64,000 nucleotides of DNA, from the NCBI GenBank assembly GCA_036381235.1, contig DASVDE010000001.1, positions 50,120 to 114,119 of the forward strand, read 5' to 3'. Both the position numbers and the translations under genes were made by a program. Origin of the DNA: DASVDE01 sp036381235. Its GTDB lineage: Bacteria; Actinomycetota; Thermoleophilia; Solirubrobacterales; 70-9. Below the pieces are notes generated by a model, which searched no databases, had not been told where the DNA came from, and saw only the letters and a program-made list of their open reading frames with translations. This document shows, one piece after another, positions 25,977-33,472 of the stretch. Position 1 is the stretch's first letter. Every line of letters begins with the position of its first letter.

Positions 25977-26702
25977 TCAGTCGCGCAGGTCGGCGGGCAA
26001 ACGTCCTTCGGCGTCGAGCTTCTGCAGGTGGGCCTCCATGACCATGGCCGCAACCGGGCGGATCTCGGCGGGGACGTCGTCCCAGGCCTCGGTGAGGAGC
26101 GCCTCGCGCGAGCGCTCGCCGCGCTCGAGGGCGTCCAACAGCTTGCGCTCGCGCATCAGCCGGTGCTCGATGTACTCGGCGAGCTTCGCCGGCGGGTCCT
26201 CGATCCAGGGGCCGTGTCCGGGGCAGATCAGCTCGATCTCCTCTGCTTGGAGCAGATGCAGGGAGTCCATGTAGGCGGCGAGGGAGCCGCCGTCCGGCGG
26301 GACGAAGGTCGACCCCTCGCCGAGGACCAGATCGCCGCTGAAGCAGACGCCGTCGGGGCTGAGGAAGCAAACGTGGTCGGCGGCGTGGCCGGGAGTGGCG
26401 AGGGCGCGCAGCCCGCCGTGCTCCTCACCGTCGGCGGGCAGGATCACGGGCACTCCGAGTCGCTCCGCCCCCGCCGCGTGGTCGCCATGGGAGTGGGTCA
26501 GCAAGATCAGGCCGATCCCCCCACGCTCATCGGCGGCGGCGCGGATGGCTTCGAGGTGCCCTGCGTGGTCGGGACCGGGATCGATTACGACGCATGGATC
26601 GGACCCGTAGAGGTAGGTGTTCGTCCCCTCATGGGTCAACGGCCCGGGGTTGGGCGCGACGATCCGCTCTATCTCCGGGTGACCCGGGGCCTTCTCATTC
26701 AC
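25977..26702 (-). CDS. MBL-fold metallo-hydrolase
   Basis: 241 residues from GTG 26702. The metallo-beta-lactamase signature LTHSHGDHAAG supplies the first zinc ligands; ATPGHAADHVCFL and FSGDLVLGEG supply the next His and the bridging Asp, and CPGHGPWIEDP the last His. The C-terminal helical segment (EYIEHRLMRERKLLDAL) is like LACTB2-type enzymes, which act as hydrolases or RNases. It follows PafBC on the same strand, separated by a hairpin that probably ends the PafBC message, so it likely has its own promoter or reads through. Confidence 0.88.
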   Translation of the reverse strand: MNEKAPGHPEIERIVAPNPGPLTHEGTNTYLYGSDPCVVIDPGPDHAGHLEAIRAAADERGGIGLILLTHSHGDHAAGAERLGVPVILPADGEEHGGLRALATPGHAADHVCFLSPDGVCFSGDLVLGEGSTFVPPDGGSLAAYMDSLHLLQAEEIELICPGHGPWIEDPPAKLAEYIEHRLMRERKLLDALERGERSREALLTEAWDDVPAEIRPVAAMVMEAHLQKLDAEGRLPADLRD

Positions 26703-26707
26703 GCAGA

Positions 26708-26741
26708 CGACTTTTACCCCACCCCAGTGGGGTCAAAGTCG
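26708..26741 (-). terminator. Hairpin between pafBC and the MBL gene (GGGGTCA-containing)
   Basis: Arms 26708-26722 and 26727-26741 pair in 14 of 15 positions around a four-base loop. The stem ends in AAAGTC/GACTTT rather than a long U-tract, so termination is possible but not classic. The element carries the GGGGTCA core found in two other intergenic hairpins of this window (51326-51371 and 61026-61116). It lies just after the PafBC stop and immediately before the MBL start. Confidence 0.5.
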
Positions 26742-26751
26742 ACAGCGGCGA

Positions 26752-28800
26752 TCAACCGGCGACTTCCCTGGCGATCGCGGCGCGGGCGTCTTCGGGCTCG
26801 AGGACGACCAGGTCGCCGGCGCCGCGCAGGATCTCCCGCACCAGCCAGGAGGTTCCCGCGTAGGGAAGCTCGACGACGACAGCGCCGTCCTCCAACTCCT
26901 CGACCACGGTGCGCTCCTCGCGCAGCCAGCGCGCCCGCTCCGGCGAGACCCAGACCCGGGCCACCTGGGCGGTCGGCACCTCGCCGTGGGTCATCCAGCC
27001 CTCGACGCCGGCCAGCTCCTCGACCTCGGGGCGCGGCTCGAAGGTTTCCTCGGAGAGCTTCACCTCTTTGACACGGTCGAGCTTGAAGTGGCGGATCGCC
27101 TCCCGCCCCAGGTCGAAGCACTCCACGTACCAGCCCTCGCGGCCGTTCTCCAGCCGGTAGGGCTCGACCCGGCGCTTGGTGAACTGGTCCTCGTTCTCCT
27201 TGTAGTACTGCAACTCGAGCACGCGGCTGGCGGCGATCGCCTCGTTGACGACGCGCGCCACCTCGGTGTCGCTGCCGCCGCCGGAGGCGATCTCCAGCCC
27301 CTCCTCGGAGGGGTCGTGGCCGAGCGCCTCGACGATCTTGGTGCGGGCGCTCTGCAGGCCGCCCTGGGGCAGGTGGTCGCCAAACAGGTCGATCGCCGCG
27401 ACCAGCGCCTTCGCCTCCAGTGGCAGCAGGCGGGCGGGGCGGGCGAAGTTGTCGCCGTAGGGCTCGGAGTCGACCTCGATCTCGTCGCCCTGGATCTCGG
27501 CATATAGGACGTAGGTGCCGCCGCCGAAGTTGACGACGTTGAGGAGCTCGATGTCCTCCTGCAGCTCCTCGGCGGTCAGCTCGAGGCGGTTCTGCAGCTC
27601 GGCGGTCTTCAGCCGCTCCCCCTGCTTGGCGGACTCGATCAGCATGCCGGCGAGGGTGACGAGGCGGGCGAAGCGCTCGGGGCGGATCGCCGCCTCACCG
27701 CGGCCGTTGGAGCGGCGGCGCGGAACCTCGCGCAGCGGGCGCTCTACGATGCTCGCCGGCTCGAAGCCGTTGTGGTGGCGGTCGTGGAGCAGGCCGAGGC
27801 GCTCCTCAGCCTCCTCGCGCAGCTCATCGGGCGCCAGCACCTGCGCGTTGCGCCGCCAGCGCAGCACCCAGGCGATCAACTCCCGCGACGAGGCGTACTC
27901 GGTCTCGAAGACGACGCCCTTGCCGGACGCGCCGTCTGCCTTCTTCGCCGGGCGCAACTTCCCGTAGGCGCCGAAATCGCGCTCGATCAGCCAGGAGATG
28001 CGGTCGCGGATGAATATCTTGGCGGTGCCGCGCAGCTCGCCCAGCTGCCAGTCGGCGCGCTGGCCATAGTCGCGACGGTCGAAGTCCTCGGGCGGGGAGA
28101 AGTCGTGCTCGGCCTTGGAGGCGTAGCCGACCTTGCCCTGGATGCGGGAGAGACGGAAGACGCGCACCGCGTCGCGCTCGTGCGCGTGGCCGATCAAATA
28201 GAACTGGCCACCCCGGAATACCAGGTGGTAGGGGTCGACCTTGCGCTTGGCGGTCTCGTCGCGCTCCATCGTGTAGTAGGTGAACTCGATCGTCTTGCGG
28301 CGGGAGATCGCGGTCTCGATCTTGGAGAGGCGCTGGGAGAGCTCACGGCCGCCGGCGGAGGCGGTCATCGCCATCTCGACCGGGGCGCGGTCGGTCTCGG
28401 TGACCGGGTTGGGATGCCCCCAGGCGACCTGCTGCAGGGCGAGGCGCAGCGGCTCGGCGTAGGCGAAGCCGCCGTCGGTCAGCAGCGAGAGCGCCGTGGC
28501 GAGCGCCGCCAACTCGTTGTCGTCGAACTCGATCGCGTCGAGGTAGAAGTTCTCAGGCGGCAGCGAGTACAGCTCCGCCTCGAAGAAGCCCTCGCCCGGC
28601 TTCTCGACCCCGAGCTGGATGCCAAGGCTCTCCAACTCGGCGCGATCGGCATAGAAGCGACGCGCGAAGGCGTCGTCGTTCATATCGCTGTAGCCCTCCA
28701 CCTCGCGCTTGATCTCCAGTGCCGAAACCGGCCTCCCCTGGGCCATCAGGAAGGAGATCAGCGAGAGCTGGCGGATCAGCTTCTCGGTGTCCTTGGCCAC
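26752..28800 (-). CDS. pafBC: Fused PafB-PafC WYL-domain transcriptional regulator
   Basis: 682 residues from ATG. Two homologous halves are joined: half one (1-340) has an N-terminal wHTH (ALEIKREVEGY) and a WYL-type domain (TIEFTYYTMERD, VDPYHLVFRGGQFYLIGHAH); half two (375-680) repeats this with a second HTH region (LVTLAGMLIESA) and WYL domain (VLELQYYKENEDQF, VEPYRLENGREGWYVECF). In mycobacteria PafB and PafC are separate subunits of a complex that activates the LexA/RecA-independent DNA damage response and responds to single-stranded DNA via WYL; single-chain PafBC occurs in other Actinobacteria. No proteasome (pup, prcBA) genes are in this window, so the usual linkage is absent here. 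Confidence 0.88.
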   Translation of the reverse strand: MAKDTEKLIRQLSLISFLMAQGRPVSALEIKREVEGYSDMNDDAFARRFYADRAELESLGIQLGVEKPGEGFFEAELYSLPPENFYLDAIEFDDNELAALATALSLLTDGGFAYAEPLRLALQQVAWGHPNPVTETDRAPVEMAMTASAGGRELSQRLSKIETAISRRKTIEFTYYTMERDETAKRKVDPYHLVFRGGQFYLIGHAHERDAVRVFRLSRIQGKVGYASKAEHDFSPPEDFDRRDYGQRADWQLGELRGTAKIFIRDRISWLIERDFGAYGKLRPAKKADGASGKGVVFETEYASSRELIAWVLRWRRNAQVLAPDELREEAEERLGLLHDRHHNGFEPASIVERPLREVPRRRSNGRGEAAIRPERFARLVTLAGMLIESAKQGERLKTAELQNRLELTAEELQEDIELLNVVNFGGGTYVLYAEIQGDEIEVDSEPYGDNFARPARLLPLEAKALVAAIDLFGDHLPQGGLQSARTKIVEALGHDPSEEGLEIASGGGSDTEVARVVNEAIAASRVLELQYYKENEDQFTKRRVEPYRLENGREGWYVECFDLGREAIRHFKLDRVKEVKLSEETFEPRPEVEELAGVEGWMTHGEVPTAQVARVWVSPERARWLREERTVVEELEDGAVVVELPYAGTSWLVREILRGAGDLVVLEPEDARAAIAREVAG

Positions 28801-28829
28801 GGGTCGCAGGATAGTCTGCGGCCGGCGCC

Positions 28830-29147
28830 ATGGACATCCTGCGCAACCTCTTCGGCAGCGTAACTTCCGGGATCGTCCGGCTGGCGGTTACCGCGGGGGT
28901 GCTGGCGCTGGTCTACCTGTTCCTCGTCAAGCCGGTGCTGGAGACGACCAACAACGCGATCGAGAAGAGCGGCATCGGCGAGATCAGCAAGAGCTTCGAG
29001 GACGTCAGCGTGCAGGTCCAGCGGCAGATCAAGCGTTCGCTGAAGACGACCCAACGCCGGGGCGGCAATCCACAGCGGCTGATTCACTGCGTCGAGCGGG
29101 CGGACGGCAATGCGCGCAGGATCAAGCGCTGCACCGCCAAGTACTGA
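28830..29147 (+). CDS. Small single-pass membrane protein, unknown
   Basis: 105 residues from ATG, divergent from pafBC with 29 bases between starts. One membrane helix (residues 16-35, RLAVTAGVLALVYLFLVKPV) is followed by an amphipathic, charged helix (IGEISKSFEDVSVQVQRQIK) and a basic C-terminus with two Cys (residues 88 and 102). No family recognised. Sharing the pafBC promoter region raises the possibility of co-regulation, but nothing in the sequence shows it. Confidence 0.65.
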   Translation: MDILRNLFGSVTSGIVRLAVTAGVLALVYLFLVKPVLETTNNAIEKSGIGEISKSFEDVSVQVQRQIKRSLKTTQRRGGNPQRLIHCVERADGNARRIKRCTAKY

Positions 29148-29153
29148 GCGCCG

Positions 29154-30149
29154 TCAGGCCGCGCGCTGGCCGAAGAAGGCCGAGCCGGCGAGGGCGCGAT
29201 CGAAGCCCGACCAGGACTCGCCCTCGGGAAGCTGACGCTCGAGGCGGTCGAAACTGCCGAGGCGGCCACCGAGATTGTCGATCATGTGGACGAGGACGGC
29301 CTCGCGTGTGGCGGGGACGACCGGGGAGCCGTGCTCGAGCGAGCCGTGGTGGCTGAGGATGATGTGGAGCACTGCCTGCGCCAGGCCGGGGTCGAAACCG
29401 GGGATCTCCTCGATCCGGCGGCGCACCTTGTAGTAGCCGAGCGGGATCTCGCCCTGCAGGCGGCCGGCGTCGGTGAGGTCAATAGCCAGCGGGTCGTCGT
29501 TGTAGGCCTCGGTCTTGCCGATGTCGTGCAGGAGGGCACCGGCGATCGCGACGTCGCGATCGATACCGGGAAAGAAGGCGGAGGCGGCGCTGACCGCCTG
29601 CGCGACGGAGATCGTGTGCTCGAGCAGGCCATGGCGGTAGGCCTGGTGGTAGACCTTGGCCGCCGGCGCGTCGCGGAAGCGATCCCAGATCTCCGTCTCC
29701 TCGCCGAAGAAGACATCGAGCAGCTCGCGCAGCTGCGGGCTCTGGACGGTGTCGAGAAGGGAGCGCAGGTCGCTCTCCAAGCGATCGAAGGAGACCCCAG
29801 ACTCTGGGGCGAGGTCTTCCTCCCGGTACTCCTCGGACGCGGCCTCGCGCAGCTCGGAGACCTTGATCTTCGCGCCCCAGCGGTCGCTTACCTCGAAGAT
29901 GCCGGCGATGAAGACGGGGGAGCCTGTGCCGGCCGCGGAATAGCGCTCCTCGGCGTCCTCCCAGGAGACCGCCTCGACGGTGCCGCCGGCGTCGCCCAGC
30001 ATCAGCCGCAGCCAGGGCTCGCCGTTTTTCTTGCGGCGCAGCTCGCGCTCGCGCACGGCGTACACACCCTTCACCCGCTGGCCGTCCTCGAGGTCGCGCA
30101 GGGCGACCCGCACCGGGGGGGAAGTGTCGATCAGCGTCTGCTCGCTCAT
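29154..30149 (-). CDS. OB-fold/HD-domain protein, YhaM-like 3'-5' exoribonuclease
   Basis: 331 residues from ATG 30149; TTG 30161 would add four. Residues 15-105 form an OB-fold (RVKGVYAVRERELRRKKNG, FIAGIFEVSDRWGAKIKVSE). The HD domain follows (about 160-300): LLEHTISVAQAVSAA, GALLHDIGKTEAYN (metal HD pair) and IILSHHGSLEHGSP. This OB-HD order is that of YhaM/CBF1, a 3'-5' exonuclease acting on RNA and DNA ends. Length matches (about 310-330). It is the last gene before the crcB pair on the same strand, 57 bases away. Confidence 0.85.
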   Translation of the reverse strand: MSEQTLIDTSPPVRVALRDLEDGQRVKGVYAVRERELRRKKNGEPWLRLMLGDAGGTVEAVSWEDAEERYSAAGTGSPVFIAGIFEVSDRWGAKIKVSELREAASEEYREEDLAPESGVSFDRLESDLRSLLDTVQSPQLRELLDVFFGEETEIWDRFRDAPAAKVYHQAYRHGLLEHTISVAQAVSAASAFFPGIDRDVAIAGALLHDIGKTEAYNDDPLAIDLTDAGRLQGEIPLGYYKVRRRIEEIPGFDPGLAQAVLHIILSHHGSLEHGSPVVPATREAVLVHMIDNLGGRLGSFDRLERQLPEGESWSGFDRALAGSAFFGQRAA

Positions 30150-30206
30150 CTCGATATTCAAAGTAATGAGAGGTGCGGACGGCGAGGACGGCGCTCTCTC
30201 GCGTTG

Positions 30207-30572
30207 CTACAGCGCCGAGCCGATCCAGTGGCCGAGGGCGACCGCGGCGAAGCCGGCAACCAGAGAGAGCCCGAGGTTGAGCCAGACGAGATGCGCATGG
30301 CCGGCATCGGCGAGGCGGTGGGAGTCCAGCATCCATGTGGAAAAGGTGGTGAAGGAGCCGATGCCACCGCCGGCGACGATGATCAGCGCCTCCCCACCGA
30401 GCGCCGCGCCCGCAATCAGGCCGAGCGCGAGCGTGCCGGTCAGGTTTATTGCCAGGACGCCAAGCGGGAATGGATGGTCGCGGCGTTCGGCGAAGGCGGC
30501 GTCGATCAGGAAGCGGGCTGTTGCCGCGGCCCCGCCGAGCAGGCCGACCGCGACCCAGGCCGGCACGCTCAC
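30207..30572 (-). CDS. crcB: CrcB (Fluc) fluoride channel subunit, copy 1
   Basis: 121 residues from GTG, with four membrane helices. GGGIGSFTTFSTWMLD contains the FxTFST phenylalanine/threonine track of Fluc channels, and LAINLTGTLALGL has the conserved Asn of the pore. Fluc proteins work as antiparallel dual-topology dimers that expel fluoride; where two genes are adjacent, they often form a heterodimer with fixed opposite topologies. The start is preceded by a G-rich run (GGGGGGTGGGGGG) that could act as a Shine-Dalgarno. A strong hairpin separates it from the second copy. Confidence 0.92.
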   Translation of the reverse strand: MSVPAWVAVGLLGGAAATARFLIDAAFAERRDHPFPLGVLAINLTGTLALGLIAGAALGGEALIIVAGGGIGSFTTFSTWMLDSHRLADAGHAHLVWLNLGLSLVAGFAAVALGHWIGSAL

Positions 30573-30583
30573 CCCCCACCCCC

Positions 30584-30626
30584 CTGTGTCGCTTTACCGC
30601 TACATAACAACGGAAAGGCGACACAG
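30584..30626 (-). other. Hairpin between the two crcB genes
   Basis: CTGTGTCG and CGACACAG (eight perfect pairs) enclose an inner stem CTTT-CCG / CGG-AAAG with two single-base bulges and an AT-rich loop (TTGTTATGTAG). The element ends just before the G-rich run used as ribosome-binding site of the downstream crcB. No T-tract follows, so it is not an ordinary terminator. It does not match the fluoride riboswitch core. Possible roles are an RNA processing or stability stem, or control of translation of copy 1. Confidence 0.5.
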
Positions 30627-30630
30627 CCGA

Positions 30631-31035
30631 TCATGGTGATGCCTCCTCGGGGCGGCGCTCCAGGGCGATGCCGACCCGCACGCAAACGTAACCCGCCGCC
30701 AGGGTGAGGCCGATATAGGCGGCGGCGAGCCCGAGCCGACCGGCGTCGATCATCTCGAACAGCTCCAGCTGCAGGGTGGAGAAGGTGGTCAGGGTGCCGC
30801 AGACCCCGGTGGTGAGAAAGGGATGGGCGACGCTGTCCTCGGGGTGGTCGTGCAGGCGGGCGAAGAAGTACCCGAGCGCCAGCGCGCCGGCCATGTTGAC
30901 GACGAGAGTCGCCCAGGGCCAACCGCCGGGGCCGTGCGGCGCCGCCTCGGCCAGGCCGACCCGGGCCAGTGCGCCCAGCACGCCGCCGGCGTAGATCGCG
31001 GCCAGCCGGCGAAGGTCGAATCGCGGCAGTCTCAT
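30631..31035 (-). CDS. crcB: CrcB (Fluc) fluoride channel subunit, copy 2
   Basis: 134 residues from ATG, four membrane helices. CGTLTTFSTLQLELFEM is the TFST track and LVVNMAGALALGY has the pore Asn. The N-terminus carries RLPRFDLRR and the C-terminus ALERRPEE; charges differ from copy 1, consistent with opposite membrane orientation of the two subunits. It is the upstream gene of the pair; its ATG overlaps the stop of the nucleotidyltransferase gene (TGATGA), so the crcB genes may be co-transcribed with it. Confidence 0.92.
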   Translation of the reverse strand: MRLPRFDLRRLAAIYAGGVLGALARVGLAEAAPHGPGGWPWATLVVNMAGALALGYFFARLHDHPEDSVAHPFLTTGVCGTLTTFSTLQLELFEMIDAGRLGLAAAYIGLTLAAGYVCVRVGIALERRPEEASP

Positions 31036-31580
31036 CAGGACGCCCTCTTATCAGCCCGCGCGATCACGCCCCCCAGCATCTGCCGCACCGCTTCGCGCCG
31101 CGAGTCGTCGATTGGGAGCTCGTCGACTCGCCCGCGCAACTCGTCGGGCCTTGCCAGTCGATGGCGCAGCGCCTCCTCGACGAACTCCCAGTCCCGCTCC
31201 CGCCCGGCGACGCACTTGGAAAGCAGCAGGTCGTGGACCTCGAGGCACCAGCCCGTCGCGCCGCCCGTGTTCTCGCTGCGAATCGGGATCAAGCGCTCCT
31301 CCCAGCCCGCCGGCGCCACCGCGGTCTCCGGCCCGACGGCGTGCGCGTAGTAGCCGAAGGTCGCGTCGAAATAGGAGCCGTCCCCGAGGCTGCCTTCGAT
31401 CTCATCGCCGCGCTCCGGTCGGTTTCGCGGATAGATGTCCGCCTCGCGCGAGGCAAGCAGCGATCCCGGCGCCTCCGGGAACTGGCCAAGGATTGCCTGG
31501 CTGCCGACGATCACGAGCTCATCGTCCTCGGCCACGGCCGCCGCCGCGCGGATCACGTGCTCCAGTTCCTCGCGTCGCAT
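31035..31580 (-). CDS. Nucleotidyltransferase-like protein (DUF6036-like), possible toxin half of a two-gene module
   Basis: 181 residues from ATG. LVIVGSQAILGQFPEA followed by READIYP resembles the GS-x-DxD nucleotidyltransferase site in degenerate form: one Asp (ADI) is clear, the second is Tyr. EVHDLLLSKCVAGRERDW and a charged helical C-terminus recall the DUF6036/AbiEii-like families. No membrane segment. It follows the HTH gene by five bases, an order (DNA-binding protein first, NTase second) common in type II/IV toxin-antitoxin and abortive-infection pairs. Function is inferred from fold resemblance and gene pairing; it could be an ordinary sugar or tRNA nucleotidyltransferase homologue. 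Confidence 0.65.
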   Translation of the reverse strand: MRREELEHVIRAAAAVAEDDELVIVGSQAILGQFPEAPGSLLASREADIYPRNRPERGDEIEGSLGDGSYFDATFGYYAHAVGPETAVAPAGWEERLIPIRSENTGGATGWCLEVHDLLLSKCVAGRERDWEFVEEALRHRLARPDELRGRVDELPIDDSRREAVRQMLGGVIARADKRAS

Positions 31581-31585
31581 GGCCG

Positions 31586-32335
31586 CTAGCGGACCGTTTC
31601 GATTATCCGGCGGCGCTCCTGCTCGTTGAGCATGCCGGCGAAGGGGCTGTTCTGCCGCAGGTCCCGACCAGCTTCGTCGTCGGCCGAGATCGCACGGGCG
31701 ACTTCCGTCGGCGACCGAGAAAGGAGGTCCCGCCAGCGCTCGGCGTATCGCGGATGAATGTGTCGATCCGCCGCCAACCGCTCGACCCGCTCACGCGCCT
31801 CGTCGACCATTCGCTCGTTCAGCCGCTCGGCGAGCAGGCGGTGGTTGGCGAGGCTCCGTCGCTCAGCGGTGCCGTGGCCTCGAGGCATTGTCGAAGGCGA
31901 GACGGTGGCGGGCGGCAAAGCGGCGGCGACACTCCGCTCGGCGGCCGCCCGCCTCTCCTTCAGCGCCGACGCGAGCGCGTGCCGGCGGGGGCCTCCCCCT
32001 CTCAGCTCGTCGATCGCCTCACGAACCTCGATCGCGAACTGGCATGGGACCGCGCGACGACCGGTCGGCGTGACGACCGTCGGGACCTCGCCCGCCGCCA
32101 CCCAGCGATCGAGCGCCGTCTGGCTGACCCCGAGGAGGCGAGCGGCGCGGGAACGGGAGAGCGTCGGTCCGAGGCGCGCCTCCAAGTCTCGCCGAACCGG
32201 CGATACGTCTCGACGCACAGCGGGAACCCGCTCCGCCCGGCGCAGCCGAACGATGTTCTCCACCAGCCTCTCGGTTTCTTTGACTCCCGCCACGCGCACA
32301 GGGTAAGCGATGTTGAGAATTTTTCCTAGTTTCAC
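31586..32335 (-). CDS. HTH DNA-binding protein paired with the nucleotidyltransferase
   Basis: 249 residues from GTG 32335; GTG 32299 or 32293 could also serve. Residues 58-95 form an excisionase/MerR-type helix-turn-helix with wing (SRSRAARLLGVSQTALDRWV, then TPTGRRAVP). The rest is Arg/Ala-rich helical sequence with a C-terminal segment rich in charged residues, not recognised. It probably binds its own promoter region, which it shares divergently with arsR. If the pair is a toxin-antitoxin system this would be the antitoxin or regulator. AT-rich sequence precedes the start. Confidence 0.7.
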   Translation of the reverse strand: MKLGKILNIAYPVRVAGVKETERLVENIVRLRRAERVPAVRRDVSPVRRDLEARLGPTLSRSRAARLLGVSQTALDRWVAAGEVPTVVTPTGRRAVPCQFAIEVREAIDELRGGGPRRHALASALKERRAAAERSVAAALPPATVSPSTMPRGHGTAERRSLANHRLLAERLNERMVDEARERVERLAADRHIHPRYAERWRDLLSRSPTEVARAISADDEAGRDLRQNSPFAGMLNEQERRRIIETVR

Positions 32336-32346
32336 TGAACTTTCTA

Positions 32347-32379
32347 TTCATTGAAATTCATCGATGAATTGTGTAGGTT
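32347..32379 (+). promoter_or_regulatory. arsR promoter with ArsR operator
   Basis: A perfect 16-base palindrome, AATTCATCGATGAATT (32355-32370), overlaps a second small palindrome TTCATTGAA (32347-32355). They lie between a -35-like TTGAAA (32351-32356) and a -10-like TAGGTT (32374-32379) spaced by 17 bases, the usual place for ArsR to block RNA polymerase. The predicted transcription start falls at or next to the arsR ATG (32387), so the mRNA may be leaderless. The site is AT-rich in a GC-rich genome. Confidence 0.65.
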
Positions 32380-32386
32380 TCCGCCG

Positions 32387-32776
32387 ATGCCAGACGATCT
32401 CCCCGTGATCGAGTGCTGCACGCCGCTGGCGGGATCGTCGCTGTCCGAGGAGCGAGCGGTTGAGATGGAGGCTGTGCTGAAAGCGCTCGCCGACCGCCAC
32501 CGGCTGAAGATCGTCAACCTGCTGCTGCGCGCCGGGGGCGAGCCGGTCTGCGTCTGCGAGGTGCAGCCGCTGCTGGGGCTCTCGCAGGGAACCGTCAGCT
32601 ATCACCTGAAGCAGCTGGTCGCCGCGGGGCTGGTCGAGCGCAAGAGGCGGGGCACCTACAGCTACTTCAGCCTCGTCCCGGGGGCACTTGACTCCGTCCG
32701 GGAGGCGTTCTCGACGCCGGCCCGGGTGGCCATTTCTTCACCGGCGCCCAATTCACGCGCGGCTGCTTGCTGCTGA
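32387..32776 (+). CDS. arsR: ArsR-family arsenic-responsive repressor
   Basis: 129 residues from ATG 32387; an upstream in-frame TTG lies inside the operator and is rejected. The winged helix covers residues 26-105: VLKALADRHRLKIVNLLL, and recognition helix LSQGTVSYHLKQLVAAGLV. EPVCVCEV matches the ELCVCDL arsenite-sensing motif of type I ArsR (two Cys). Extra CC pairs sit at the N-terminus (IECCTP) and the very C-terminus (AAACC) and might add a third thiol ligand. It probably represses the arsR-aquaporin-arsC operon until trivalent arsenic or antimony binds. Confidence 0.9.
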   Translation: MPDDLPVIECCTPLAGSSLSEERAVEMEAVLKALADRHRLKIVNLLLRAGGEPVCVCEVQPLLGLSQGTVSYHLKQLVAAGLVERKRRGTYSYFSLVPGALDSVREAFSTPARVAISSPAPNSRAAACC

Positions 32777-32779
32777 GGG

Positions 32780-33472
32780 ATGGACGGGCGCCCCGACCTC
32801 CCCCGCCGCGCCGCCGCCGAGGCGTTCGGAGCCTTTGCGCTGGTCTTCGCCGGCTGCGGAGCGATCGTCACCGACACGGTTCACGAAGGGGTGCTGGGAG
32901 CGGTCGGCGTCTCCCTCGTCTTCGGCCTCGTGATCATGGCGATGGTCTACGCGACCGGCCATCTCTCCGGCGCCCACCTCAACCCGGCGGTAACGCTCGC
33001 CTTCGCCCTCACCCGCCACTTCCCCCGTCGCGAAGCCGTCGCCTATATAAGCGCCCAGCTGCTCGGCGCGATCGCCGCCGCCGCCCTGCTGCTGGCGGTC
33101 TGGCCCAGCGAACCCGCAGCGCTCGGCACCACGCTGCCCTCGGTGGGCGCGGGCAGCGCCGTCGTCTACGAGGTGGTGCTCACCGCCTTCCTGATGTTCA
33201 CGATCATGGCCGTGGCGACCGACACCCGCGCGGTCGGCGCCGGCGCGGCGATCGCGATCGGCGGCGCAGTCGGCTTGGACGCCCTCTTCGGCGGGCCGAT
33301 CACCGGCGCCTCGATGAACCCGGCCCGCTCGATCGGCCCGGCGCTGGTTTCCGGCACCACGCACGACCTCTGGATCTACATAGTCGCCCCAATCGCCGGC
33401 GCCGCCTTCGGCGCTCTCTCCTACCAGTTGGTCCGCGGCCCGACGACGGATGAAGAGGCCGCCGCCCGATGA
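32780..33472 (+). CDS. MIP-family aquaporin/aquaglyceroporin of the ars operon (AqpS-like)
   Basis: 230 residues from ATG three bases after arsR. Six membrane helices with two half-helices: HLNPAVTLAFA (first NPA) and SMNPARSIGPAL (second NPA). In Sinorhizobium meliloti an ars-operon aquaglyceroporin (AqpS) lets arsenite produced by ArsC flow out, replacing ArsB/Acr3. The same arsR-aqp-arsC order here supports that role. No arsB or acr3 gene is in the window. The stop overlaps the arsC ATG by four bases (ATGA). Confidence 0.88.
   Translation: MDGRPDLPRRAAAEAFGAFALVFAGCGAIVTDTVHEGVLGAVGVSLVFGLVIMAMVYATGHLSGAHLNPAVTLAFALTRHFPRREAVAYISAQLLGAIAAAALLLAVWPSEPAALGTTLPSVGAGSAVVYEVVLTAFLMFTIMAVATDTRAVGAGAAIAIGGAVGLDALFGGPITGASMNPARSIGPALVSGTTHDLWIYIVAPIAGAAFGALSYQLVRGPTTDEEAAAR

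Noticed and set aside
30573..30630. Fluoride riboswitch before crcB
   Set aside because: The intergenic stem lacks the conserved fluoride riboswitch core, and a GGCTGAT match further upstream lies inside the coding end of the nucleotidyltransferase gene.
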